Positions 27,604-36,179 of a DNA stretch of 59,854 nt are shown piece by piece. Both the position numbers and the translations under genes were made by a program. The notes under the pieces are model-generated. The model was not told the DNA's origin and made no database searches. It was given only the letters and a program-made list of their open reading frames with translations. Position 1 is the stretch's first letter. Every line of letters begins with the position of its first letter. Source of the DNA: Gammaproteobacteria bacterium (GTDB taxonomy: Bacteria > Pseudomonadota > Gammaproteobacteria > Pseudomonadales > Porticoccaceae); the NCBI GenBank assembly GCA_018069465.1, contig JAGPUW010000019.1, forward strand, positions 1 to 59,854. The letters are read 5' to 3'.

Positions 27604-29331
27604 TTACGAAAGGGCTGCGGGTCTCGCGGGGGTTTCTGTGTCGCGACCCGAGCGCATCACAATACCGGGGCGCTTGCCGGTCAGTTCATTGTTGTGCACG
27701 ATCACTTCTCCATTAACCATCACGTGTGAAATCCCCTCAGCTTCACAATAGAGGCGACCCGCTTCGCCGGGTAAGTCATAGCGGGTGTGAATGGGCCCTT
27801 TGCCCACAGATGCCTCATCGAAAATGGTAATGTCGGCAAACCAGCCGGGGCTCAAACGGCCCCTTTCACGCAGGCCAAGAAAGCGGGCGGGCTTTTCAGT
27901 GATCTCATAGATGGCCTCTTCCAGTGTTAATAACTGGCGCTGGCGTACACCCTCTGACAATAAGGTGGTGCTGAAAGCGAAGGTGTCGATCATATCTAAA
28001 TGAGCACCGGCGTCCGAAGCGCCAACCAGTGTGCGCGGGTCTTTCCAGACTTCACCGCGCAATTGCCAGCTTTCGTCATCGTGACCGCCGAGCTTGGGCA
28101 GGAAGGTGGTTTTCAAATCATCGGCCACGGCGATGTCGAAAAAGGCCTCGCCGGGGCTAATGCCCAATTCAGCGGCAACTTCTGCAACCGTGCGCCCCTC
28201 GTAGGCAGCGTTTTTGGAGGAGAAGGTTTCCTCAATGGTCATCCTCGCGAAGTTACCCATAGCGCGCAACATCACGGGAATATCTGGCGAGGCTGCGCCC
28301 TCAATCAAGCGTTCGCGTGTCGCTGGGTCGCTAAAGGCTTTTTTACGCTCGTCCATGGGCAGGGCAAGTATGGGTGCCCAGCCGGGTAGGGAGTCCAGAC
28401 CAAAACCACTCCACAGGTTCAAGCGCAGCGTGACGGGTTGAGCGAAGGTCAAGGCTTTCACCTCAGCACCACGCTCGGCGGCATAATCACAGGCGGTGAG
28501 TTGCTGCTGGTAAATTTCTTTCGAGCCACGGTTGACGATGAGTACGTTCCAGTTTAACGAGCGCTGGGCGGCCAGTGACATGTCCGTCATCAGTTGCATG
28601 TGTTTGTCATCGAAGGGGCCAACGGTGGGGATAAACTCCAGCAAGGTGCCGGGATAGTCCTTCAAACAAGCGCTTAATTCCACCAGCTCTTCATTGCTTG
28701 CCGCTCGCGAGGGTACGGGGTCGCCGCTGCCATCATTGTGGGTGGGGGATTGTGATGAAGAAAAGCCCATGCCGCCTTCGGCTAAAGATGTGCGCAACAG
28801 GGTTTTCATATCATCGATCTGTTGTGGCGTCGCTTTCTTGTCGGAATCTTCGCCCATGACGACCCGACGCAGTGCTGAGTGGCCGACGAGAAAGCCGATG
28901 TTGATGGCCATTTTATCATCGAGGCACTCAAGATAGCTGCCAAAGGATGTCCAGTTCCAGGGTACGCCTTGCTGTAGGCTTTTTAATGGCATGCCCTCTA
29001 CTTTTGCCAGTAGGCGCATTAAATAGTCCCCCGCTTCTGGCACCAGTGGGGCGACAGAAAAGCCGCAATTGCCGGCAAAGACAGAAGTCACTCCGTGGTA
29101 GGACGAAGGGCTGATCGCCGGGTCCCAAAATACTTGTGCATCGTAGTGGGTATGGCAGTCGATAAAGCCCGGAGAAACGATCTTGCCACTGGCATCAATG
29201 GTCTCTTTCGCCACTGCGTTAACGTCACCAACGCTGATAATGCGGCCATCTTTGACAGCGATGTCCCCCGGGTAGCCGGGTGTGCCAGTACCATCGACGA
29301 TGGTGCCGCCTTTAATAAGATAATCGAGCAT
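27604..29331 (-). CDS. D-aminoacylase-like amidohydrolase
   Basis: This 575-residue amidohydrolase-superfamily protein starts LIKGGTIVDGTGTPGYPGDI and carries the metal-binding GFIDCHTHYDAQVFWDP. A later SDAGAHLDM segment supplies the conserved Asp/His end of the barrel. The length and pattern are those of N-acyl-D-amino-acid deacylases and related enzymes; many homologues in catabolic clusters have unknown amide or cyclic substrates. It is transcribed opposite to its neighbours, between acyl-CoA dehydrogenase copy 2 and the aldehyde dehydrogenase, with its own terminator. The assignment to D-amino acids specifically is weak. Confidence 0.85.
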   Translation of the reverse strand: MLDYLIKGGTIVDGTGTPGYPGDIAVKDGRIISVGDVNAVAKETIDASGKIVSPGFIDCHTHYDAQVFWDPAISPSSYHGVTSVFAGNCGFSVAPLVPEAGDYLMRLLAKVEGMPLKSLQQGVPWNWTSFGSYLECLDDKMAINIGFLVGHSALRRVVMGEDSDKKATPQQIDDMKTLLRTSLAEGGMGFSSSQSPTHNDGSGDPVPSRAASNEELVELSACLKDYPGTLLEFIPTVGPFDDKHMQLMTDMSLAAQRSLNWNVLIVNRGSKEIYQQQLTACDYAAERGAEVKALTFAQPVTLRLNLWSGFGLDSLPGWAPILALPMDERKKAFSDPATRERLIEGAASPDIPVMLRAMGNFARMTIEETFSSKNAAYEGRTVAEVAAELGISPGEAFFDIAVADDLKTTFLPKLGGHDDESWQLRGEVWKDPRTLVGASDAGAHLDMIDTFAFSTTLLSEGVRQRQLLTLEEAIYEITEKPARFLGLRERGRLSPGWFADITIFDEASVGKGPIHTRYDLPGEAGRLYCEAEGISHVMVNGEVIVHNNELTGKRPGIVMRSGRDTETPARPAALS

Positions 29332-29557
29332 GTTTAAACTCCTTAAAAAGTTATTTTTGTGGTTTTAATAGGAAGTTATGTTTTATTGAGTTTTTCCTGT
29401 TTTTAGAGTTTTGTACTTACAGCATAGATTTTTAACTAAGCATAGACTGAATTTTAAGCGGAGAGAAGTGCTATAGCTCTTCGTGCTTAAAGGCGTTTGG
29501 TTTATGTCATTTGCCAGGGCAAGTGCCTGCTTTTGTAGCTAGGGGCCGTTCTCCCAA

Positions 29558-29573
29558 TGGCGCATAAATTGCT
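29558..29573 (+). promoter_or_regulatory. Strong candidate sigma-54 promoter (aldehyde dehydrogenase)
   Basis: TGGCGCATAAATTGCT closely matches the -24/-12 consensus TGGCACGNNNNTTGCW with the required 10 bases between GG and GC. Initiation near 29584 would give a leader of about 68 bases. A nearly identical element precedes the next gene. Confidence 0.7.
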
Positions 29574-29621
29574 ACTACTTTAATGACTACGCCTAATCCG
29601 CCCAGATAAGTATATCGGCAT

Positions 29622-29635
29622 TGCAAGGTCTTGCA
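29622..29635. promoter_or_regulatory. Inverted repeat in the aldehyde dehydrogenase leader
   Basis: TGCAAG-GT-CTTGCA is a perfect 6-bp inverted repeat just downstream of the predicted sigma-54 start and 16 bases before the ATG. It could be an operator or an RNA hairpin near the ribosome site; no regulator family can be named. Confidence 0.4.
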
Positions 29636-29651
29636 GCCGAAAGGAGAATGT

Positions 29652-31091
29652 ATGACAGCCCACTATTCCTTGATGGTGCCCGATGCTCAGGCTTCGGGAT
29701 CATTATTAAACGTCTTCTCACCCCATGATGGAGCACTACTCGCGGAGCTGGAAACCATCGGCGGTAGTGGTGCCGAGCAAGCCCTGACGACGGCTGATCG
29801 TGTATTTAAAGACCGTGCTAACTGGCTGACTGCAGAGCGGCGCATTCAGATTTTAAACAATGCGGCGGCTTTAATGGCTCGCGATGCAGTGCGACTGACA
29901 GCTATTGCCAGTCGCGAGGGCGGCAAGCCTTTAATTGATTCCCGCATTGAGATGGCCCGTGCAATTGATGGCATTAAGCTTTGTGCCCAGTGCATACGCA
30001 CCCGTCACGGTGAAGAAATTCCCATGGGCATTAATGCTGCCTCGATGAATAGACTGGCCGTCACCCAACACGAGCCAATAGGCGTTGTGCTTGCGTTCAG
30101 TGCATTTAATCACCCTATTAACCTAATTGTGCACCAGATAGGCCCGGCCATCGCAGCGGGCTGCCCAGTGATTGTTAAGCCCGCCAACGACACGCCGATG
30201 TCCTGCTACGAATTAATTAAATTATTTCACGAGGCTGGTTTGCCACCCGAGTGGTGCCAGGTGATTTCGACCACGGGCCACGATGTTTCGGAAGCGCTGG
30301 TTGCCGACCCCCGTATTGCCTTTTTTAGTTTTATTGGCAGCGCCGATGTGGGCTGGATGCTGCGCTCGAAACTCGCACCCGGTACTCGCTGCGCGCTGGA
30401 ACACGGCGGCGTTGCACCGGTTATTCTCGCCCCCGATGCCGATGTGGATAGCGCCATACCGCTGCTCGCCAAAGGGGGTTTTTATCACGCCGGGCAAGTC
30501 TGTATTTCCGTGCAGCGTGTTTATGCCCCTGGCTCTATGGCGCGTGAAGTTGCCATGGGCTTAGCTGCCGCCGGTCAAGCCATGACGGTTGGCGATCCCT
30601 GTCTGGACACTACAGATATAGGCCCAATGATCCGCCACGGCGAGCTTGACCGTGTACATCAAGCCGTTGAAAATGCGGTCAATAGTGGCGCAGAGTTGAT
30701 CTGCGGTGGCCAAAAAACATCCCCCAGCCACTATTACCCCACTGTCCTGCTCGACCCACCAGCCGATGCCGACGTCAGTTGTAAAGAGATCTTCGGCCCG
30801 GTGATCTGCGTCTATTCCTATGACGAATTAGACGACGCCATTGCCAGCGCCAATGCCCTGGAGTTTGCTTTTCAGGCAGCGATTTTTACCCGCAATATTG
30901 ATACGGCCCTGTACGGCTATCGACAGTTAAACGCCTCGGCGGTGATGGTTAACGACCACAGCGCTTTTCGTGTCGACTGGATGCCCTTCGCCGGGCTGCG
31001 CCATTCCGGCCACGGTGTGGGCGGTATTCCCGACACCTTTGCTGACATGCAAATCAAAAAAATGTTAGTGCTTAAATCACTTTCTCTCTAA
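29652..31091 (+). CDS. NAD(P)-dependent aldehyde dehydrogenase
   Basis: This 479-residue ALDH uses the ATG at 29652, preceded by AAAGGAG; a TTG at 29631 would include the ribosome site and is rejected. The catalytic cysteine lies in FYHAGQVCISVQRVY, the general-base glutamate in CALEHGGVAPVI and the NAD site around FFSFIGSADVGW. EHGG in place of the usual ELGG is uncommon but keeps the glutamate. It lies downstream of a sigma-54 element and upstream of an alcohol dehydrogenase and CoA-transferase. Likely role: oxidising an aldehyde released by the retro-aldol step or by the alcohol dehydrogenase. Confidence 0.88.
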   Translation: MTAHYSLMVPDAQASGSLLNVFSPHDGALLAELETIGGSGAEQALTTADRVFKDRANWLTAERRIQILNNAAALMARDAVRLTAIASREGGKPLIDSRIEMARAIDGIKLCAQCIRTRHGEEIPMGINAASMNRLAVTQHEPIGVVLAFSAFNHPINLIVHQIGPAIAAGCPVIVKPANDTPMSCYELIKLFHEAGLPPEWCQVISTTGHDVSEALVADPRIAFFSFIGSADVGWMLRSKLAPGTRCALEHGGVAPVILAPDADVDSAIPLLAKGGFYHAGQVCISVQRVYAPGSMAREVAMGLAAAGQAMTVGDPCLDTTDIGPMIRHGELDRVHQAVENAVNSGAELICGGQKTSPSHYYPTVLLDPPADADVSCKEIFGPVICVYSYDELDDAIASANALEFAFQAAIFTRNIDTALYGYRQLNASAVMVNDHSAFRVDWMPFAGLRHSGHGVGGIPDTFADMQIKKMLVLKSLSL

Positions 31092-31139
31092 GTATTTGGG
31101 GCAGGTCAAGATGCAGCAAACAAGTGCCCATCCTATGAC

Positions 31140-31155
31140 TGGCACATAAATAGCA
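31140..31155 (+). promoter_or_regulatory. Second candidate sigma-54 promoter (alcohol dehydrogenase)
   Basis: TGGCACATAAATAGCA has a perfect -24 half (TGGCAC), the 10-base GG-to-GC spacing and a near-consensus -12 half. It shares the CATAAAT core with the element at 29558. A start near 31166 gives a leader of about 64 bases to the ATG at 31230. Confidence 0.65.
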
Positions 31156-31229
31156 TTAACTAAGAAACAACGGTGAGTAGCCAACCCTTATGCGGCTGCT
31201 TAAATATTTTATTTAGGGAGATCGACACT

Positions 31230-32354
31230 ATGAAAGCCACTGCCGCTATCTTGCGTGAAACGGGCACCTCATCACCCTACGCAGAATCTAAACCACTGGT
31301 GATTGAGGAAATAGAACTCGATGCACCCGGCCCCGGTGAAGTGCTGGTCAAAATTGCCGCCGCTGGGCTTTGTCATTCCGATTTGTCGGTGATTGACGGC
31401 AACCGACCGCGCCCTCTACCCATGGCATTGGGCCACGAGGCCTCAGGTATTATTGAAGATGTCGGCCAAGGCGTAAGCCGCTTCGCACCCGGCGACCATG
31501 TGGTGATGGTCTTTGTACCCAGCTGTGGCTGCTGTTCTTTTTGTGCTCGGGGTCGGCCCGCTCTCTGCGAACCCGGCGCGGCCTCCAACACTGCCGGTTC
31601 GCTGTTGGGTGGTGACTGGCGTATTCACCAACACGGCGAAACAATCAATCACCACCTCGGCGTATCGGCCTTCTCCAGCCATGCCGTGCTGTCTGAGAAT
31701 TCAGTGATTAAGATTGATTCCACTTTCGATTTAACAACGGCAGCCCTGTTTGGTTGTGCGGTTCTTACCGGAGTCGGTGCGGTGGTGAATACCGCTAAAT
31801 TACCACCGGGATCATCCGCTGCGGTGATTGGTTTAGGCGGTGTCGGTTTGTGTGCTCTGCTCGGCGCACAACTGGCCGGAGCACGGCAAATTCTGGCGAT
31901 AGATCTTGCCGATGACAAGCTCGCCTTCGCCCGAGAATTGGGTGCCACTCATACGGTCAATGCGGGCGACCCCAATGCCATCGAAAAAATAAAAGATATT
32001 ACCGGCGGCGGGGTGGAATACGCCTTTGAAATGGCCGGTTCCGTACCCGCGCTACAACTGGCCTACAGCATTACGGCGCGGGGCGGCACCACGATAACAT
32101 CGGGCTTGCCCCATCCAGAAAAAATGTTCTCAATCCCCGCCGTTTCCATTGTTGCTGAGGAGCGAACATTAAAAGGCAGTTATATCGGTACCTCTGTACC
32201 CAGCATCGACTTGCCCCATTACATGTCTTTGTACGAGCAGGGCAAATTGCCGGTGGATCGCTTGCTCACCCACACCATTTCACTGGACGAAATTAATCTT
32301 GGTTTTGACCGTTTAGCCTCGGGCGAAGCGATACGCCAGGTCATCGTTTTATAA
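31230..32354 (+). CDS. Zinc-dependent alcohol dehydrogenase
   Basis: This 374-residue medium-chain dehydrogenase starts at the ATG at 31230 behind AGGGAG. Motifs are LCHSD and GHEASGIIEDVG for catalytic zinc, CGCCSFCARGRPALC for structural zinc and GLGGVGLCALLGAQLAGA for NAD. The longer sequence with RWRV-type extension (about 120-160) is that of class III/aryl-alcohol-type dehydrogenases. It is followed after 40 bases by the CoA-transferase, so the two are probably co-transcribed from the sigma-54 element at 31140. A role in oxidising a primary alcohol to the aldehyde handled by the preceding ALDH is inferred. Confidence 0.86.
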   Translation: MKATAAILRETGTSSPYAESKPLVIEEIELDAPGPGEVLVKIAAAGLCHSDLSVIDGNRPRPLPMALGHEASGIIEDVGQGVSRFAPGDHVVMVFVPSCGCCSFCARGRPALCEPGAASNTAGSLLGGDWRIHQHGETINHHLGVSAFSSHAVLSENSVIKIDSTFDLTTAALFGCAVLTGVGAVVNTAKLPPGSSAAVIGLGGVGLCALLGAQLAGARQILAIDLADDKLAFARELGATHTVNAGDPNAIEKIKDITGGGVEYAFEMAGSVPALQLAYSITARGGTTITSGLPHPEKMFSIPAVSIVAEERTLKGSYIGTSVPSIDLPHYMSLYEQGKLPVDRLLTHTISLDEINLGFDRLASGEAIRQVIVL

Positions 32355-32394
32355 ATTTTTTTGCAGCCTGTTAACAAACTCAAGGATAAAAATA

Positions 32395-34053
32395 ATGAAA
32401 AGCAAAGTTATTAGTCCGCAGGATGTTATCGAAATGATTCGTCCGCGGGATACCCTGTGTATATCCGGTTTCGTTGGCACCGGCACACCGGAAGAATTAA
32501 TAAAAGCGCTGGAAGCCCGCTACCTGCAACGCAAGGCCCCTTTCGATTTAACCCTGGTGTTTGCCGCTGCTCCCGGCGATGGCAAAGACCAGGGCATTAA
32601 TCGACTGGCCCACAAAGGTTTGTTAAAGCGCATTATTGGTGGTCACTGGGGGCTGGTTCCCAAGCTTGGGGCGCTGGCGCTTAACAATGAGGTTGAAGCC
32701 TACAATCTTCCCCTTGGCGTTATCAGCCAGTTGTATCGCGAAATTGGCGGTAAGCGTGGCGGCCTGCTCAGTAAAATTGGCATCGGCACCTTCGTTGACC
32801 CCGCTCAGGACGGCGGCAAACTGAATCGCTCAACCTGGGAAGAACTCGTTAAGCGGGTGGATATCGACGGCGAGGAGTGGCTGCATTACAAGCCTTTCAA
32901 TATCGACATCGCTTTTATTCGCGGCACTAGGGCCGATAGCAAGGGCAATATTTCGATGGAAAACGAAGCCCTAACGCTCGATACGCTGGCAATGGCTACG
33001 GCGACAAAAAACTCCGGTGGTTTGGTTATTGCGCAGGTAGAAGGCATGGCGAGCGGTAAAAACATGAGCTCACGCAATGTTGAAATCCCCGGTATTCTGG
33101 TCGACTACATTGTTATCGCGAAACAAGAAAACCATCGTCAAACCTGGACAACGCCTTTTGACCCCGCCTATGCAGGGCAGCACAAAGTGGCCCAGCAAAA
33201 ATCCCAGGCTATGCCGCTGGACGAGCGCAAACTCATTGCCCGCAGAGCCGCTTTTGAACTGCCGCTTGATGGTGTTATTAATCTCGGTATCGGCATGCCC
33301 GAAGGTGTCTCCCGCATCGCCAGCGAAGAGGGCCTGCTCGATGAAATTACCCTGACCGCAGAACCCGGCGTAATCGGCGGCATGCCACAAGGCGGGCTCG
33401 ACTTCGGCGCGGCAATCAACCACGAGGCACTGCTCCAGCAAAATCAGCAATTTGATTTTTACGATGGCGGCGGTCTCGATCTCGCCGTGCTGGGCATGGC
33501 TCAAGTCGATGCCAGAGGTCATGTTAATGTCAGCAAATTCGGGCCTAAGCTTGCCGGTGCTGGGGGTTTTATCAACATATCCCAATCGGCCAGCGAACTG
33601 GTGTTTGCAGGCACACTAACGGCTGGCGGGCTAGAAGTTGCGGTTGAGGACGGTAAGCTACGGATTATTAAAGAGGGGCGTACCAGCAAGTTTGTGCCCG
33701 CAGTCGAGCAGATTACTTTTAACGGCGAGCTGGCCCTGAAGAGTGGGCAAAAGGTACTTTATGTTACCGAGCGCGCCGTTTTTAAACTTGGTAAAGAGGG
33801 CATGGAGCTGGTTGAAGTTGCGCCTGGAATCGATATTGAACAGCAGGTGCTGGCACTGATTCCCTTCCCGGTAATCGTGCGCGAGCCGAAAATAATGGAC
33901 GCCAGAATCTACGCGCAAGATGCGATGGGACTTGCTGTCTTATTAGGTCTGAGCGCTGGTCTTACAGTGGCATCGAGCCAGCCTGATGATCTTGCGGCCG
34001 AGTTAGACCTTGAGCCGTCGCAAGCATCAGAATCTGAGCTCCAGTTTTACTGA
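32395..34053 (+). CDS. Fused alpha-beta acyl-CoA:acetate/3-keto acid CoA-transferase
   Basis: This 552-residue family I CoA-transferase joins the alpha half (about 1-270, starting SKVISPQDVIEMI) and the beta half (about 275-525). The beta half shows INLGIGMPEGVSRIA and LTAEPGVIGGMPQGG, with the glutamate that forms the CoA thioester intermediate. The architecture matches propionate CoA-transferase and YdiF-like enzymes rather than two-subunit 3-oxoadipate transferases. It is the last plus-strand gene before a strong terminator and would activate or deactivate the acid product of the alcohol/aldehyde dehydrogenases. Confidence 0.9.
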   Translation: MKSKVISPQDVIEMIRPRDTLCISGFVGTGTPEELIKALEARYLQRKAPFDLTLVFAAAPGDGKDQGINRLAHKGLLKRIIGGHWGLVPKLGALALNNEVEAYNLPLGVISQLYREIGGKRGGLLSKIGIGTFVDPAQDGGKLNRSTWEELVKRVDIDGEEWLHYKPFNIDIAFIRGTRADSKGNISMENEALTLDTLAMATATKNSGGLVIAQVEGMASGKNMSSRNVEIPGILVDYIVIAKQENHRQTWTTPFDPAYAGQHKVAQQKSQAMPLDERKLIARRAAFELPLDGVINLGIGMPEGVSRIASEEGLLDEITLTAEPGVIGGMPQGGLDFGAAINHEALLQQNQQFDFYDGGGLDLAVLGMAQVDARGHVNVSKFGPKLAGAGGFINISQSASELVFAGTLTAGGLEVAVEDGKLRIIKEGRTSKFVPAVEQITFNGELALKSGQKVLYVTERAVFKLGKEGMELVEVAPGIDIEQQVLALIPFPVIVREPKIMDARIYAQDAMGLAVLLGLSAGLTVASSQPDDLAAELDLEPSQASESELQFY

Positions 34054-34097
34054 GCTTAATCCAGTGAAGTGAATGTGGCTGAAGTTAAACCTTATAA

Positions 34098-34134
34098 AAA
34101 CCGGGCCTTAAAAAATTTAAGGCCCGGTTTTTTT
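34098..34134. terminator. Rho-independent terminator
   Basis: A stem AAACCGGGCCTTAAA/TTTAAGGCCCGGTTT is followed by TTTT on the plus strand. An A-run on its left allows action on the minus-strand TPP-enzyme transcript as well. Confidence 0.88.
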
Positions 34135-34167
34135 ACACTCTGTTACCTTGCGGCCAGTTTTTTCCTC

Positions 34168-35847
34168 TTACATCCGGGCGTTGATTCTACCCAACCTTTC
34201 TGTCAACAAAGGGTTCTCGCGGTAATCCACCGGTACGACGACAAGGCTGGGTCCCGACTCATTAAAAGCAGCCTCTAAGGTCGCTTTTAGCGCCTCGCTC
34301 TCGGTACACAAATGCCCACTCCAGGCAAAAGACTGCGCCAGTAGTAGCCAGTCGGGATTGCCGAAACTCAAATCGGTATGGCGTTTAAATTCGGTTTCCT
34401 GCTTCCATTCAATCAAGCCGTAACCATGGTCCTCCCAAACCAGCACCACAATATTACTGTTCAGGCGTTTGGCGGTTTCCATTTCCTGCACATTCATCAG
34501 AAAGCCACCATCGCCAGCAATGGCCAGGATGTGTCGCTTAGGATAAATCAGGCTAGCGGCAATCGCGCCGGGCAGGGCAAAGCCCATTGAGCAATAACCG
34601 TTGGGAATTAAACAGGTATTGGCTTGGTGGCAGTGATAATGACGGGCGATCCACATTTTGTGGGCGCCAACGTCGGAGAGCAATATATCGTCGGCCTCCA
34701 TGACTTCGCGCACGTCGCTGAGGATTTTCTGCGGACGGATACTGCCGCAGGTTTTATCGTCGGCGTATTCCTCAAGCTCAACACGCATTGCGCTGCGCAC
34801 TTGCTGTTGTACTGACAAGTCGAAGGGGAGGTCGTTATAGCCCTCCAGCAAGTGGCTTAGCTCACCTAACATCGCGGCGACATCACCGATTAGTTCAATT
34901 TCAGGGTGATAGCACTGGTCGATTTCAGCGGGCAGGAAATCGGCGTGCACAATATGTTTATCGCGCTGGGCATTCCACAAACTGGGGTGGTACTCGACCA
35001 TGTCGAAACCCAGGGTGATAACCAGGTCGGCGTCGTCCAGGGCAATATTGGAATGATCTTTTGAACCGAGGCCGACAGTGTGCAGGCAGTAGGGGGCGTC
35101 TAAATCAACGCAGCCCTTGGCCATAAAAGTGCTGATCACGCCGATGCCAGTTTGCTCGCAAAACTTGCGCAAAGCATCACTGGCTCGACCGCGAATACAG
35201 CCATTGCCCGCAAGAATGACTGGCCGTTTAGCCTGCATTAATAGATCAAAAGCTTGTTTGACAATTCTCGGGGCGGGTTCGGAGCGATAAAATCGTCGTG
35301 GCCGGATCGGTTTTTCGCTGGTTTCCTGTTTGGCCAAATCCTCGGGTAATTCAATATGCACGGCCCCCGGCTTCTCCATGCGTGAGATGCGCACCGCCTT
35401 GCGGATAATCTCTGGAATTGTATCTGCATTGCGAATAGAGATGGCCCATTTGGTCACCGGCTCAAACATGCCCACCACATCCATTATCTGGTGGGACTCT
35501 TTGTGCAGGCGAGTGGTGGAACCTTGCCCGGTGAGCACCAGCATCGGCGCTCTATCCATATTGGCATTGGCTACGCCGGTAATTAAATTCGAGGCGCCGG
35601 GGCCAAGTGTGCCCAAACACCCTGCCGGATTACCGGTTAATCGCCCGTAGACCTCGGCCATAAATGCCGCGCCCTGTTCGTGGCGGGTAAGAATAAATTG
35701 TATTTTTTTACTGTCTGCTAGTGACAGCATGAAGTCGGCGTTTTCCTCACCGGGCACGCCAAAAATATATTCCACGCCTTCTTCTTCCAGACAGGCAACA
35801 AATAAATCAGAAGCTTTCACGAGTATAGAATTCCTGTATTGGTCCAT
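34168..35847 (-). CDS. Acetolactate-synthase-like TPP enzyme
   Basis: This 559-residue thiamine-diphosphate enzyme has the N-terminal YIFGVPGEENADF and the activating glutamate in LTRHEQGAAFMAEVYGR, a central FAD/NAD-like domain, and a C-terminal Mg-TPP motif that begins GDGGFLMNVQEMETAKR. The motif ends in VWEDHGYGL where related AlsS enzymes have WND. The length and order match catabolic AlsS-type acetolactate synthases, which need no regulatory subunit; no ilvN or alsD is nearby. Benzaldehyde-lyase or oxo-acid decarboxylase activities remain possible. It is a single-gene minus transcript within the catabolic block. Confidence 0.82.
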   Translation of the reverse strand: MDQYRNSILVKASDLFVACLEEEGVEYIFGVPGEENADFMLSLADSKKIQFILTRHEQGAAFMAEVYGRLTGNPAGCLGTLGPGASNLITGVANANMDRAPMLVLTGQGSTTRLHKESHQIMDVVGMFEPVTKWAISIRNADTIPEIIRKAVRISRMEKPGAVHIELPEDLAKQETSEKPIRPRRFYRSEPAPRIVKQAFDLLMQAKRPVILAGNGCIRGRASDALRKFCEQTGIGVISTFMAKGCVDLDAPYCLHTVGLGSKDHSNIALDDADLVITLGFDMVEYHPSLWNAQRDKHIVHADFLPAEIDQCYHPEIELIGDVAAMLGELSHLLEGYNDLPFDLSVQQQVRSAMRVELEEYADDKTCGSIRPQKILSDVREVMEADDILLSDVGAHKMWIARHYHCHQANTCLIPNGYCSMGFALPGAIAASLIYPKRHILAIAGDGGFLMNVQEMETAKRLNSNIVVLVWEDHGYGLIEWKQETEFKRHTDLSFGNPDWLLLAQSFAWSGHLCTESEALKATLEAAFNESGPSLVVVPVDYRENPLLTERLGRINARM

Positions 35848-36179
35848 GGTGTTCCCGGCGCCCGGCTTTTTGCACTCGTCTAGCTCAATAAATGACGGGT
35901 CGTGGGGCTTACGCTATTTATCTAGCAATAATGACGCCAAAAAAACTCGTGGCGGCTGAAATTTATTAGTGTCGTCTATTAATAATAGTCGCCCATTAAT
36001 GGGGTCATTTACTCAGTGAAAGCTACGGCCAGCGATTACCTGCTGATGAGATGGCATGGCATAAACTTTTCTATTAGCGGATGTTCTCAGCTCTGTAGTT
36101 ATGCTAGCTTTGCACAGCTAGAATTTACTCAGTTATTAACGATAAAAATACTAATCACTTTGATGACAGGAGAAAACTA
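35848..36179. other. Divergent intergenic region, no strong signal
   Basis: These 332 bases lie between the TPP enzyme (minus) and the alpha/beta hydrolase (plus). I see AT-rich promoter-like sequence near 36000-36150 but no sigma-54 element, clear -35/-10 pair, RNA gene or small ORF that I can support. Confidence 0.5.

Larger units (their letters stand above)
29332..29651. other. Divergent regulatory region before the aldehyde dehydrogenase
   Basis: These 320 bases lie between the amidohydrolase (minus) and the aldehyde dehydrogenase (plus). They contain a strong sigma-54 element and a 14-base inverted repeat (both listed), plus an 8-base palindrome GCTATAGC near 29472. No RNA gene is apparent. 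No sigma-54 match was found on the minus strand. Confidence 0.6.
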
